Below, piece by piece: positions 1-8,708 of a stretch of 15,398 nt of DNA. The first letter of the stretch is position 1; each line of letters starts with the position of its first letter. The notes below the pieces were generated by a model, which was not told the DNA's origin, did not search any database, and saw nothing but the letters and a program-made list of their open reading frames with translations. The stretch spans positions 1-15,398 of the forward strand of contig DAOWES010000072.1 of NCBI GenBank assembly GCA_030638385.1. The letters are read 5' to 3'. Both the position numbers and the translations under genes were made by a program. The DNA comes from Candidatus Cloacimonadota bacterium (GTDB taxonomy: Bacteria; Cloacimonadota; Cloacimonadia; Cloacimonadales; TCS61).

Positions 1-837
1 GCAATGATGCAAGATAAAAAGGCATTGCAAGCAGGGACATCTCACTTTTTGGGACAAAACTTTGCCAAAGCTTCAAACATAAAATTTCAGAACAAAGAAG
101 GCGTGGAAGAACTTGCATGGACAACATCTTGGGGTGTTTCCACACGTTTAATAGGTGCTCTGATCATGGCGCACAGTGACGATGACGGCTTAGTGCTCCC
201 ACCCAAAATAGCTCCTGCTCACATCGTTATCATTCCAATGTATAAAAATGAAGAGCAACATGAAGAAGTGAAGAGCTTTATCAATAATCTACAAGAAAGA
301 ATCAAACAACTCCGTTTTGATGAGAAAAAAATCAGAGTAATTCTAGATGATAGAGATATTCGAGGTGGAGAGAAAGTGTGGGGATGGGTTAAAAAAGGTG
401 TTCCAATTCGTTTAGAAATTGGTACTCGCGACATTGCCAACAATTCTGTCTTCATGGGAAGAAGAGATAAAGCAGCAAAAGATAAAACCGGACTTAATGT
501 GGATGATTTTGTAGCAACTCTTCCTGAAATATTGGATGATATTCAAAATAGTATCTTCGTAAAAGCAAAAAATTTCCAAAAAGAAAATACATTCAATATT
601 GACAATAAAGATGAATTTTACAGTTTCTTTACGCCCAAAGACAAAAACAATCCCGAAATTCATGGTGGATTTGCCAATAGTCATTGGTGTGAAAGTTCCG
701 AATGTGAAGAAAATATTAAAGCAGATCTAAAAGTAACAATTAGAAATATTCCACAAGATGCAATAGAAGAAGAAGGAAAATGCATTTATTGTGGTAACAA
801 AAGTGAGAGAAGAGTAATCTTTTCAAAAAGTTATTAG
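1..837 (+). CDS. proS: Prolyl-tRNA synthetase, Thermus/archaeal type, C-terminal part
   Basis: This cytoplasmic class II synthetase charges tRNA-Pro with proline. The reading frame is open at the window edge, so the 5' end is missing: 278 residues are present, against about 480 in the Thermus-type family. Numbering from the first Met (base 4), residues 7-19 (KALQAGTSHFLGQ) and the GLVLPPKIAP stretch match the catalytic core of the Thermus/archaeal form, not the longer E. coli form with an editing insertion. The anticodon-binding domain follows (about 72-180). The C-terminal zinc-type domain keeps four cysteines, C229-x4-C234 and C260-x2-C263. The protein ends in Tyr, as in the Thermus enzyme, where the terminal tyrosine carboxylate reaches the active site (family knowledge). 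The next gene begins 41 bases downstream with no terminator between, so the two are probably co-transcribed. Confidence 0.96.
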   Translation, partial: AMMQDKKALQAGTSHFLGQNFAKASNIKFQNKEGVEELAWTTSWGVSTRLIGALIMAHSDDDGLVLPPKIAPAHIVIIPMYKNEEQHEEVKSFINNLQERIKQLRFDEKKIRVILDDRDIRGGEKVWGWVKKGVPIRLEIGTRDIANNSVFMGRRDKAAKDKTGLNVDDFVATLPEILDDIQNSIFVKAKNFQKENTFNIDNKDEFYSFFTPKDKNNPEIHGGFANSHWCESSECEENIKADLKVTIRNIPQDAIEEEGKCIYCGNKSERRVIFSKSY

Positions 838-878
838 GCAAAAAATTCGCCAAGAATTTAAAAAATATCGAGGAAAAT

Positions 879-1730
879 ATGAAATTTTGGATAGAAAAAG
901 GAAGTGACATCTATTTGTTCCAACTAATGAAAGCATCTGGAACACTTGATGATTATCAAGAAATTCGTCACGCCATCACTCATGGTGAAGTAGAGATCAA
1001 TGGCACCAAAGCATTAAATCAGCGTGAAATCTTAAAACACGGAGATGAAGTTAAATATAAAAATGCTTTCATTGAAATCTTAGTACGGGGAGTTCCTAAA
1101 GAAGAGCGTAAAGCTCCCAATGAGATTCAACCACTTGAAACTAAAGGTCTTGAGACTAAAGATATTGAAACTAATGGTCTTGAAGCTAAGGGTGTGGAAC
1201 ACGGTCGTATTAAACGTTGGGCTGCAAAGCCATTAAACATTGAGAAAAAAATCGATGATGAAATAAAAGATTTAATATTAAAACTTCATAACATATTGAT
1301 TAAAAAGAATTCAACATTAGCTTTTGCAGAATCTTGTACCGGCGGCATGCTACAAAACATCGTCACCGATAACTCAGGCTGTTCCGCTTATTTCCTGGGC
1401 GGAATCACCCCCTATTCAGATAGAGCTAAAATGGATCTTTTAAATGTCTCTGAAACTACTCTAGCATCAACTGGCTCAGTAAGTAAAGCTACCGCTAAAG
1501 AGATGGTTGATGGATTAAAAATGAAAATCCCTGCGAATATCTGTGTTGCTATTACCGGAATTGCCGGCCCTGAAGGTGGAACAAAAGAGAAACCTGTTGG
1601 CACAGTATTCACTGCGATCCTGATAAATAATCATTTATTTGCGAATAAATATAATTTTTCCGGAACACGCATGATAATAAGAAAAAAATGCGCTTTGGAG
1701 ATACTTAAGATTATTTACAAAAACGTATAA
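879..1730 (+). CDS. S4-like RNA-binding domain fused to CinA C-terminal (PncC-type) amidase domain
   Basis: This is a 283-residue two-domain protein. Residues about 11-68 resemble the S4-like RNA-binding fold of the YbcJ/RlbA type (FQLMKASG, then HGEVEINGTKAL and HGDEVKYKN). Residues about 86-109 are a degenerate pentapeptide-repeat linker. Residues about 130-283 are a CinA C-terminal domain, the family that includes nicotinamide mononucleotide deamidase PncC, which acts in NAD recycling. Visible motifs are AESCTGG with the presumed nucleophile S152, TPYSDRAK (Y179, K184), the GSVSKATAKEM region, and TGIAGPEGG (226-234) followed by EKPVGTV. The usual CinA N-terminal MoaB-like domain is absent and the S4-like domain takes its place. 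The ATG is chosen for GAGG at 870-873, five bases upstream. PncC activity is likely from the motifs. The purpose of the RNA-binding domain is unknown. Confidence 0.87.
   Translation: MKFWIEKGSDIYLFQLMKASGTLDDYQEIRHAITHGEVEINGTKALNQREILKHGDEVKYKNAFIEILVRGVPKEERKAPNEIQPLETKGLETKDIETNGLEAKGVEHGRIKRWAAKPLNIEKKIDDEIKDLILKLHNILIKKNSTLAFAESCTGGMLQNIVTDNSGCSAYFLGGITPYSDRAKMDLLNVSETTLASTGSVSKATAKEMVDGLKMKIPANICVAITGIAGPEGGTKEKPVGTVFTAILINNHLFANKYNFSGTRMIIRKKCALEILKIIYKNV
1134..1205 (+). repeat. 15-bp tandem repeat encoding a pentapeptide linker
   Basis: Four imperfect 15-base units (1134-1148, 1149-1163, 1164-1178, 1179-1193) and a partial fifth (1194-1205) encode LETKG, LETKD, IETNG, LEAKG and VEHG. 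The array lies in frame between the S4-like and CinA-type domains. Differences between units are mostly single bases, so it looks like a diverged slippage or duplication array. The peptide is charged and probably a flexible or helical spacer. Confidence 0.85.
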
Positions 1731-1777
1731 AAATCCCTTGTCAGAATATACATTTTAAAAGGTTTTTGTTTCCATAT

Positions 1778-1788
1778 TATAATGGGAG
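1778..1788 (+). promoter_or_regulatory. Possible -10 box and Shine-Dalgarno before the C25 protease gene
   Basis: The longest gap in the window (1731-1797, 67 bases) contains a perfect TATAAT at 1778-1783 and GGGAG at 1784-1788, nine bases before the ATG at 1798. The ribosome-binding site is reasonable. The -10 is weak evidence alone: the only good -35-like hexamer, TTGTCA at 1738-1743, is 34 bases away, about twice the usual spacing. A promoter here would suit the functional change from proS/cinA to surface genes, but AT-rich DNA gives TATAAT by chance. Confidence 0.3.
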
Positions 1789-1797
1789 TCTGTATTT

Positions 1798-4700
1798 ATG
1801 CAAAAAGCTCATTTACTTGGGGATCAAAATATCAAATTATTGGCTATACTGTTTTCGCTATTTATTGCGATATCATTATTTTCAAAACCGATTGATGTAT
1901 TAGAACAAACGAATAACTATATTACGGTTAAATTTACTTTGCCGGAATATAATATAGAAGACATTGAGCAAGATGGTGAAATGTTTCATCAAATCATCAC
2001 CAATGCTTCAAATATAATCTCAGAAGAGGGCAAGGCTTCCTTGCCCTACTTCTCTGAAATATTGGGAATACCTGCCGACGGTGACATTCAAATAGAGATT
2101 ATCAAATCTTCTAATCAAACTTTAGATAATATCAACATTGTCCCTTCCCGAAAACTAAATGCTAATGCGAATATTGTTCGTTTTGACTTTTATCAGGATG
2201 AACAATTCTATAAATCATCAAAGAAATATCCTGCTAAGCTAATTGAGAAAGGTGAAATATCTTTTCTTCGAGATCGAGCTCTCATTTCTTTCCGCATCAA
2301 TCCTTTCCAATATATCCCCCATAAGCAAAAACTAGAAATCACTACATCTCTGATTGCAAAAATTTATATTCGCGGAGATAAAACTACCAGCAGAAATTGG
2401 CACACGAGCAATAACTACATTGATAAAGTTGGCGACAGCTTTTTCCTTAATAATGCAACTTCAAAAACTTGGAGAAAAAATCGTGAGCCTGCCACATCAT
2501 ATCCTACTAGAAATACTGATATTATAAGTGATATAAAAATCGTGGTAAATGAAGAGGGCATTTACAAAATCACCAAGCAACATCTCGAGAATACGATAGA
2601 TACATATCTTAAAGAGAATAATATTGAACTTGAATCAGAATTTGATTGGGATAATTTAGACCCAAGATATTTAGAATTATCTGATGAAAATGGCAATATC
2701 CCAATCCATTTTGTTGGAGAAAACGACGGTTCTTTTGATAATGAAGATTATTTTGAATTTTTCGGAGAACCTCATTATGGAGATAATTCTTTCTATGATG
2801 ATTATACAAATGAAAATACTTACCGTTTAAAATTGGTAAATAATATGGCTAGTAGAATGGCTGTGGAAAATGGCGGTTTACAGAATTCAAACCCAAAGGA
2901 ATTTATCGTACCAAGTTCATTTGAACAAACTATTCACATCGAAAAGCAAGAAAACTATTTTCCTTTGGGAAATCAATTTGATAATCAAGATAAAGATTTC
3001 TATCGAGAAGATTTATGGTTCTGGAGTAAAATTAATGCTCCTAATTTAAAAATATATCCATTTGAGCTTCAACATCCTCACGACTCAAATATTAGAAAAA
3101 TTCACGCAAAGGTATGCTTATTTGGCGCTTCTTTTGATCAAACTAATCCCAACAACCTAAATCATCACGCCATTGTAAGAATTAATTCCAGCTTAATTGG
3201 CAATAAAACATGGGCCGGACAAAAGGAAGTATTATTTGAAAATGAAAATCCAATTTCAAATACAAATCTAAACAATGGCACCAATAATCTTTACATAAGC
3301 TTACCCGGTGTTGCCGGCTATGCAATTGCACAAATCCTACTTGATTATCTTGAGCTTACTTATTGGAGAGAGTATAAAACAAGTGAAGATTTTATCAAAT
3401 TCCAAAAACCATCCAATAAACCATTGGGATTATATCAATTTGAAATAGAGAACTTCTCATCTTCTGACATCAGTGTTTATAAAATAGGTTCATCCTATAT
3501 GGAAAATCCACAGATTACATCCTTTACTGAAGCCGGAGATGCCCCTTTTAAAGTTACTTTCCAAGATAGTGTTTTTGCTGAGAATTATCAGTATCTTGCA
3601 ATTACAGAATCTATGAAAAAAACTCCCTCCAAAATTATCCCGGATATCCCTTCCAATTTAAAATCAAATAATAATAGTGCTGATTATGTGATTATTACCA
3701 TTACGGATTTTGCCAATAACGAAGGAACTTTATTATTCAAAGAACTTCGTGAATCGGAAGGTCATTCTGTTCAGATAGTGAAATTAGAGGATATTTTTGA
3801 TGAATTTAATTTTGGCATCAGAAGTATCGAAGCGATGAAGGATTTTGTGAGCTACGCTTACAATAATTGGTCAAAACCCCAACTTACACACATTTTACTT
3901 TTGGGAGATGGTTTAAATGATGAGCGCGATTTATCGCCTGACAGACAATATAATTTGATCCCCTTCAAGAAAGTGTGGGTTCCGAAAAAAGGAGCTATAG
4001 CTAGCGACAACTGGCTAGGCTGTATTGTTGGCGATGACATGATTCCTGATGTTTCGATCTCGAGAATAAGTGTTTGGGATGAAGAGCAGATTTTACCTGT
4101 TGCACAAAAATCTCAAAATTATTTGGAATCACCTAATTTCAATGATCTCTGGCATAGCAATATTACTTTGGCTGCGGGCGGAAATCCTTCGGAAGGAACT
4201 CTATTTGCCAAGCAATCGGAACGAATTAGAAACAATAAGATTCCGGAAGATTACAACGTTAAACGTGTTTATTGTAATGTTGACGATCTACCTAATGAAT
4301 ATGCCGGCAATACAACATCGTTACTGAGTTCTATTAATGATGGAACAATATATATGCAGTTCATGGGTCACGGTGGAGGTCACGTTTGGGCGGATTACAA
4401 CCTTTTAAATATTGCAGACATCAATACCTTCAACAATGATAATTATCCTTTTGTTTCCTCTTTTGCCTGCTATGGCTCGGCGTTTAATTATCGCCAAAGT
4501 TCTTGTATTGGCGAAGAGCTCATTCTTACTGAAGACAAAGGTGCAATTGCCCATTTTGGCTTTAGCGGATATGGTTATTTGAATTCGGATGAATATTTCT
4601 CAGCATATTTAAATGAAGCTTTATTCCAACTAAAACTTGGTAATATTGGCAATGCCACTGATTATGCAAAAGCAAGATTCTATGCAGATTCCCCGACAGC

Positions 4701-6822
4701 AGAGGTTAATTATTCTTTGATTCAGGGTGGCGTTTTATTAGGCGACAATATGGCCACATTTGTCTATCCTGAAACAAATCAAACAATTATTTTAGAAGAT
4801 TACCATCTTGAAGCCGGAGATACACTTAAAGTATCTTCACTTGTCGGCGATGAAATTTTTTCCGGAAAATTCATCATCTATGATGAAAACGACTCACAAT
4901 TGAGACTAAATGAATATTATCCACTTCCAACTTATACTAAAAATGGTGAATTATCTGTTGCCGATTATATCATTCCTTTTGAAACTGAATCAGCTCTGCG
5001 TTATGTAAAAGTATTTGGTTATGGTGCTGAAAAGGAGATTTGTGGACGAGTAAGCTTCACAGTTGGAAATGCCAGTGTTCAAAAGCTATTAATTTCTCCT
5101 GCCGAACCAACAGCTCAGGATTCAGTAAATATTACAGCCGATTTTATTACAGATGATGAGATAGTTAACATAAATCTAATTGAATATACTATAAATAAAG
5201 ATAACGCTGAAACGATCATAAATACTTTCCCAATGGAATTGATTAGCGGAATAACTTACACACTAAGTGAGAAAATCACCCCCCATTTAAGTTCCGATAT
5301 AGTTCGCTTTTATTTCGTTATTACAAATAAAAATGAAGAAAAAGAAGAAACTCAAAGATTTTATTACAACATTAAAATGGCTGATATATTTGTTCAACAC
5401 GGTGAGATTGGAGAGTCAAATAATCTGCCGGTTTTCAAAATTTATACAAGCAACTTGGGAGATAAAACATCTGCAGATTGTTACTATCGACTATATCGAT
5501 ATGAAGAAAAGAATTATGTAATTGTTGATTCAACTGAATTCGCTCCAATAGCTCCAAGTGAGAACAGATGGGATGAAATAGCAATTCCACTTTATACAAA
5601 ACCAACTAAGTTCCGGGCGATAGTTAATGAAGATCATCGATTTGCAGAACCAAATAATTACAATAATAATAAGATAGAAACAGAATATTATGAATTCAAT
5701 ATGTTTGAAGCAGGTCTATCAGAAACCAATGCTACAAGTTCTGATGGTAATTTAAAATGCCAATTTCCGCCAAACCTTCTCTCCCAAAATACTGTTTTCT
5801 ACATTAATAATTTAGGCATACAAGAGCCATTAAATCAACCAAATGCAAATCCAATTCTTTTAGCAGATTCTCTTCAAACTTCTTCTGCTTACGAAATTGG
5901 AGCGATTAACAGTGAACTTCTTGCCGATACGCTTGGACATTTTGCTCAAGGTAAAACTATCAATCTTAAGTTTTATTATTCCACTAATGATTCTTTAACT
6001 CAATATAACGAAAAGGCGGAAAACTTCGAAGTTTATCGTTGGGAACCACAATATTCCAAATGGATCTCGCAAAAGGGTAATATGAGTTTAGAACAAGATT
6101 TTGTTTCGGTGAATGTTAATAGACTTGGAATCTACACAATCTTACAAAATCAAGATAATTTACCGCCATTTGTAGAGGCAAATGTTGAGGGACAAGAATT
6201 TACATATGGTGGCTATGTGGCTCATGATGGAATTATATCTCTGTTGCTTTCCGATGCAAATGGAATTGATATATTTGATAATAAAGTTCAACTATTCTTA
6301 GATGCAAATAGCGCTCCTTTGGATGAATCTGATTACGCTATTACTGCCAGCGCCGGAAACTTAACAAATATCCCAATGAAATACCAACTTAATCTGGAAC
6401 CCGGTGAACATTTCTTAACAATTGATTGTTCAGATGTGAATGGAAATCTTACTTCTCATGAAATAAAATTTAGTGTAAATAATGAATTTGCTCTAATAAA
6501 TGTTGCTAACTATCCAAATCCGGTAAAATCCCAAACAGTCAATCCTGTAAATGAAGGTAGAACAAGATTTACATATGTGCTCACGGATGATGCGGATGAG
6601 ATAAATATCAAAATTTACACTGTTAGCGGAAGATTGGTAAAAACATTCAAGGATGTTTCTCCAAATATTGGCTATCATGAATATCCTCGTACTCTTTACG
6701 GCTGGGACTGTCGAGATGACCTGGGATATCCTTTGGCTAATGGAGTTTATTTCTATAAAATAACGGCCAAAAAAGGCAGAAAAACAACCTCCAAAACAAT
6801 GAAGATGGCAATTTTAAAATAA
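1798..6822 (+). CDS. PorU/gingipain-like C25 cysteine peptidase with T9SS-type C-terminal domain
   Basis: This 1674-residue secreted protein starts with a Sec-type signal peptide (hydrophobic core about 14-28). Residues about 120-195 resemble a C25 propeptide, ending in the typical PFQYIP segment. A PorU-like region follows at about 240-345 (EEGIYKIT; DGSFDNEDYFEFFGE). The C25 catalytic domain spans about 629-987, with H858 in GHGGGH and C891 in SSFACYG. Their 33-residue spacing is what I recall for RgpB and PorU. Ig-like regions follow, then a CARDB-like domain (about 1196-1297). The end (about 1566-1674) is a FlgD-like/type IX sorting domain with YPNP at 1572-1575 and ANGVYFYKI near the terminus. 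PorU is the sortase that removes and attaches cargo tails in type IX secretion, but this protein is about 500 residues longer. It could equally be an exported protease, so I give no symbol. The PorV-like gene starts 11 bases downstream. Confidence 0.9.
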   Translation: MQKAHLLGDQNIKLLAILFSLFIAISLFSKPIDVLEQTNNYITVKFTLPEYNIEDIEQDGEMFHQIITNASNIISEEGKASLPYFSEILGIPADGDIQIEIIKSSNQTLDNINIVPSRKLNANANIVRFDFYQDEQFYKSSKKYPAKLIEKGEISFLRDRALISFRINPFQYIPHKQKLEITTSLIAKIYIRGDKTTSRNWHTSNNYIDKVGDSFFLNNATSKTWRKNREPATSYPTRNTDIISDIKIVVNEEGIYKITKQHLENTIDTYLKENNIELESEFDWDNLDPRYLELSDENGNIPIHFVGENDGSFDNEDYFEFFGEPHYGDNSFYDDYTNENTYRLKLVNNMASRMAVENGGLQNSNPKEFIVPSSFEQTIHIEKQENYFPLGNQFDNQDKDFYREDLWFWSKINAPNLKIYPFELQHPHDSNIRKIHAKVCLFGASFDQTNPNNLNHHAIVRINSSLIGNKTWAGQKEVLFENENPISNTNLNNGTNNLYISLPGVAGYAIAQILLDYLELTYWREYKTSEDFIKFQKPSNKPLGLYQFEIENFSSSDISVYKIGSSYMENPQITSFTEAGDAPFKVTFQDSVFAENYQYLAITESMKKTPSKIIPDIPSNLKSNNNSADYVIITITDFANNEGTLLFKELRESEGHSVQIVKLEDIFDEFNFGIRSIEAMKDFVSYAYNNWSKPQLTHILLLGDGLNDERDLSPDRQYNLIPFKKVWVPKKGAIASDNWLGCIVGDDMIPDVSISRISVWDEEQILPVAQKSQNYLESPNFNDLWHSNITLAAGGNPSEGTLFAKQSERIRNNKIPEDYNVKRVYCNVDDLPNEYAGNTTSLLSSINDGTIYMQFMGHGGGHVWADYNLLNIADINTFNNDNYPFVSSFACYGSAFNYRQSSCIGEELILTEDKGAIAHFGFSGYGYLNSDEYFSAYLNEALFQLKLGNIGNATDYAKARFYADSPTAEVNYSLIQGGVLLGDNMATFVYPETNQTIILEDYHLEAGDTLKVSSLVGDEIFSGKFIIYDENDSQLRLNEYYPLPTYTKNGELSVADYIIPFETESALRYVKVFGYGAEKEICGRVSFTVGNASVQKLLISPAEPTAQDSVNITADFITDDEIVNINLIEYTINKDNAETIINTFPMELISGITYTLSEKITPHLSSDIVRFYFVITNKNEEKEETQRFYYNIKMADIFVQHGEIGESNNLPVFKIYTSNLGDKTSADCYYRLYRYEEKNYVIVDSTEFAPIAPSENRWDEIAIPLYTKPTKFRAIVNEDHRFAEPNNYNNNKIETEYYEFNMFEAGLSETNATSSDGNLKCQFPPNLLSQNTVFYINNLGIQEPLNQPNANPILLADSLQTSSAYEIGAINSELLADTLGHFAQGKTINLKFYYSTNDSLTQYNEKAENFEVYRWEPQYSKWISQKGNMSLEQDFVSVNVNRLGIYTILQNQDNLPPFVEANVEGQEFTYGGYVAHDGIISLLLSDANGIDIFDNKVQLFLDANSAPLDESDYAITASAGNLTNIPMKYQLNLEPGEHFLTIDCSDVNGNLTSHEIKFSVNNEFALINVANYPNPVKSQTVNPVNEGRTRFTYVLTDDADEINIKIYTVSGRLVKTFKDVSPNIGYHEYPRTLYGWDCRDDLGYPLANGVYFYKITAKKGRKTTSKTMKMAILK

Positions 6823-6833
6823 TCGAGGCCTAA

Positions 6834-7859
6834 ATGAAGAGATTAATAATAATAACAGTAATATTTGTACTTGCCTTAAGCTTACAAGCCGGTAGCTATG
6901 CCGGAGATTTCATGGTGATTGGTTCCGGAGTTCGCTCTTTGGGAATGAGCGGAACTTTTGCTGCAATCGCAGATGATGCAAGTGCCATTTACTGGAATGC
7001 TTCCGGTATTGCTCAATTGCGCGAAACCGAAATAAGTATTATGCGCGGTTACCTTTATGAAGATCTTGCTACTTATGATAATTTTGCTTTCTGCCAACCA
7101 CTACCCAACGAAGTAACATTGGGCGTTAACTGGACTCGACTTAGCATCACTGACATACCTTATTTTGCTGAATCTCATCTAATTGGGACTGTTGATCAAC
7201 GTGTAGCTTTTCCATGGCTGAATCTTACAGCTGTACCGGATGGTGAATTTAACAGTACTGACGATTTACTGCAAATTGCTTTCGCCAAACATATTCATCA
7301 TGAAATAAATCTTGGATGGTTATTCTTTAACATTCCCTTTGATTTTTATTTTGGTGCGAATTTAAAATATATAAAAAGAAAAATAGACACCACGATTGGT
7401 ACAGGAACCGGAGTTGATTTTTCAACCCTTATCAGAACCAATCTCTCTGATATTTTTGAATATAGCTGGCTTGGAAATATTTCTTATGGCATGAATTTCC
7501 AAGATATTGGTGGTACAACAATTTCCTGGGATACATCTTCCCAACGAGAAGATGAAGTGCTCATGAACACAAAAGTAGCAATTGGATACTTCCAACCATT
7601 AGACATCATCAATTCCACACTATTAGTTTCATCAGACATGGATCTTATTTATGGTCGCACCCTACATTTTGGAACCGAATTTTCATATAATAACAAAGCA
7701 GCCATTAGATTTGGATATCAAAATAATCGCGATAAAATTCAAAGTAATAATCTATCTGCCGGAGCATCGGTGAAATTGTACGATTTTTCTATCGACTATG
7801 CTTTTATCACAAGCGACCTTGGTTTCACAAATCGAATCGGATTACGAATAAATTTCTAA
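6834..7859 (+). CDS. PorV/PorQ-family outer-membrane beta-barrel protein
   Basis: This 341-residue protein has a clear signal peptide (cleavage probably near residues 19-23) and an N-terminal signature of the PorV/PorQ/UPF0164 family: SLGMSG at 35-40 and IADDASAIYWNASG at 45-58. The rest is alternating aromatic and polar beta-strand sequence ending in a C-terminal Phe, as in many outer-membrane barrels. In Bacteroidota, PorV (LptO) shuttles type IX cargo from the translocon to the PorU sortase complex, and porU and porV are adjacent in Porphyromonas gingivalis. Here it also directly follows the C25 gene, with GAGG at 6825-6828 five bases before the ATG. PorV and PorQ cannot be told apart by eye. 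A family role unrelated to type IX secretion is also possible. Confidence 0.85.
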   Translation: MKRLIIITVIFVLALSLQAGSYAGDFMVIGSGVRSLGMSGTFAAIADDASAIYWNASGIAQLRETEISIMRGYLYEDLATYDNFAFCQPLPNEVTLGVNWTRLSITDIPYFAESHLIGTVDQRVAFPWLNLTAVPDGEFNSTDDLLQIAFAKHIHHEINLGWLFFNIPFDFYFGANLKYIKRKIDTTIGTGTGVDFSTLIRTNLSDIFEYSWLGNISYGMNFQDIGGTTISWDTSSQREDEVLMNTKVAIGYFQPLDIINSTLLVSSDMDLIYGRTLHFGTEFSYNNKAAIRFGYQNNRDKIQSNNLSAGASVKLYDFSIDYAFITSDLGFTNRIGLRINF

Positions 7860-7863
7860 GGAG
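7858..7863 (+). promoter_or_regulatory. Shine-Dalgarno deciding the lipoprotein start
   Basis: AAGGAG overlaps the stop codon of the PorV-like gene. It is two bases from the ATG at 7866 but five from the in-frame ATG at 7869. Other genes here use five or six bases, so 7869 is the better start. The layout implies translational coupling with the upstream gene. Confidence 0.7.
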
Positions 7864-7868
7864 AAATG

Positions 7869-8669
7869 ATGAAAAACATTATATTTATCCTCATCATCAC
7901 AACAGCCTTTTTGGGATGTGTTGGAAAAGAAAGCTTGGGAATTGATAAACTCCCACCTAAAAAGCCAAATATGATACAACATCTTGGCGATTCCGGCGAT
8001 ACTATTAATGAAGTAACTAATGTTAATTTCTATAATAACACAGAATTCGAAGAGAATGGAATCGACGCAGTTCCTGATGGAAATAAAATCAAAATTGAGT
8101 GGGAACACCTATTAGACACGGACTTAGATTATTTAAAAGTTTATAGATTTTCCGAGGCTGATTATTTAGCGGATAACCTTGAGTTTGCTTCAATCATCGA
8201 TACAGTTGACTACACCGGACAAGATTATTATCGAGATGATTTTTTAGGAGTAAACAGTATTACTCATAAAAACTGGTTCTATTTCATTGAAATATTTGAT
8301 AAATCAGGAAACTCAACCCTTTCAGATACAGTATGCTACAGATTATTAGAAAAACCATTAATCATATCTCCGGCTGAAATTTCTGAAGTGAACTCTTTAA
8401 ATGATATATTTTTCGAATGGACAGACTCTGATGCTCAACAATACAGAATATTACTTTTTAATAGTGATCGAGAAATATTATGGCAATATGAACCTTTAGC
8501 TCTTGAAGAGACTCAAATTGCCTATTCCGGATCGGATTGTGGTTCGGGTGATTATATCTTTAGAATTGATGCTTTTGGACATTTAACATCTTCAAGTCCA
8601 ATAAATGGAAAGACCTATCCGATTATTGCGGGAGCAGAATCAGAAGAAAGAGTTATAATAGTAGAATAG
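7869..8669 (+). CDS. Uncharacterised lipoprotein with fibronectin type III-like domains
   Basis: This protein has 266 residues from the chosen start; an ATG at 7866 would add one Met. A short hydrophobic signal ends in FLGC, so C17 is the likely lipidated cysteine and the protein is probably membrane-anchored at the envelope surface or periplasmic face. Residues about 67-157 look like a fibronectin type III domain (KIKIEWEHLLDTDLDYLKVYR, then WFYFIEIFDKSGN). Residues about 160-255 look like a second, weaker beta-sandwich (FFEWTDSDAQQYRI; GDYIFRIDAFG). No catalytic motif is visible. The gene is packed against the PorV-like gene, so a role in surface attachment or in the same complex is plausible, but that rests only on position. 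It does not resemble PorZ, which has beta-propellers and a C-terminal sorting domain. Confidence 0.8.
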   Translation: MKNIIFILIITTAFLGCVGKESLGIDKLPPKKPNMIQHLGDSGDTINEVTNVNFYNNTEFEENGIDAVPDGNKIKIEWEHLLDTDLDYLKVYRFSEADYLADNLEFASIIDTVDYTGQDYYRDDFLGVNSITHKNWFYFIEIFDKSGNSTLSDTVCYRLLEKPLIISPAEISEVNSLNDIFFEWTDSDAQQYRILLFNSDREILWQYEPLALEETQIAYSGSDCGSGDYIFRIDAFGHLTSSSPINGKTYPIIAGAESEERVIIVE

Positions 8670-8678
8670 ACAAAAATC

Positions 8679-8708
8679 TTGACTGAATAATTTCATAAAA
8701 AACATTAG
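8679..8708 (+). promoter_or_regulatory. Possible promoter for the SLBB/tyrosine-kinase pair
   Basis: The 57-base gap between the lipoprotein and SLBB genes contains TTGACT at 8679-8684, one base from the sigma-70 -35 consensus. An 18-base spacer then leads to CATTAG at 8703-8708, a poor -10 (three of six matches). The position at a functional boundary is suggestive, but the -10 is weak and the host's promoter preferences are unknown. No hairpin with a T-run is seen in this gap. Confidence 0.3.

Noticed and set aside
1728..1770. Terminator-like A-tract/CC and GG/T-tract pair after the S4-CinA gene
   Set aside because: The stem is interrupted, has only two G-C pairs and would close a loop of about 25 bases. 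The T-run is part of the stem, so it is not a convincing intrinsic terminator.
1738..1783. TTGTCA and TATAAT as a paired sigma-70 promoter
   Set aside because: The spacing is 34 bases, about double the workable distance. Only the -10-like box is kept, at low confidence.
5333..5521. Lys-rich 62-codon frame inside the C25 gene
   Set aside because: It is an out-of-frame shadow in AT-rich coding DNA, with no family resemblance and no ribosome-binding site.
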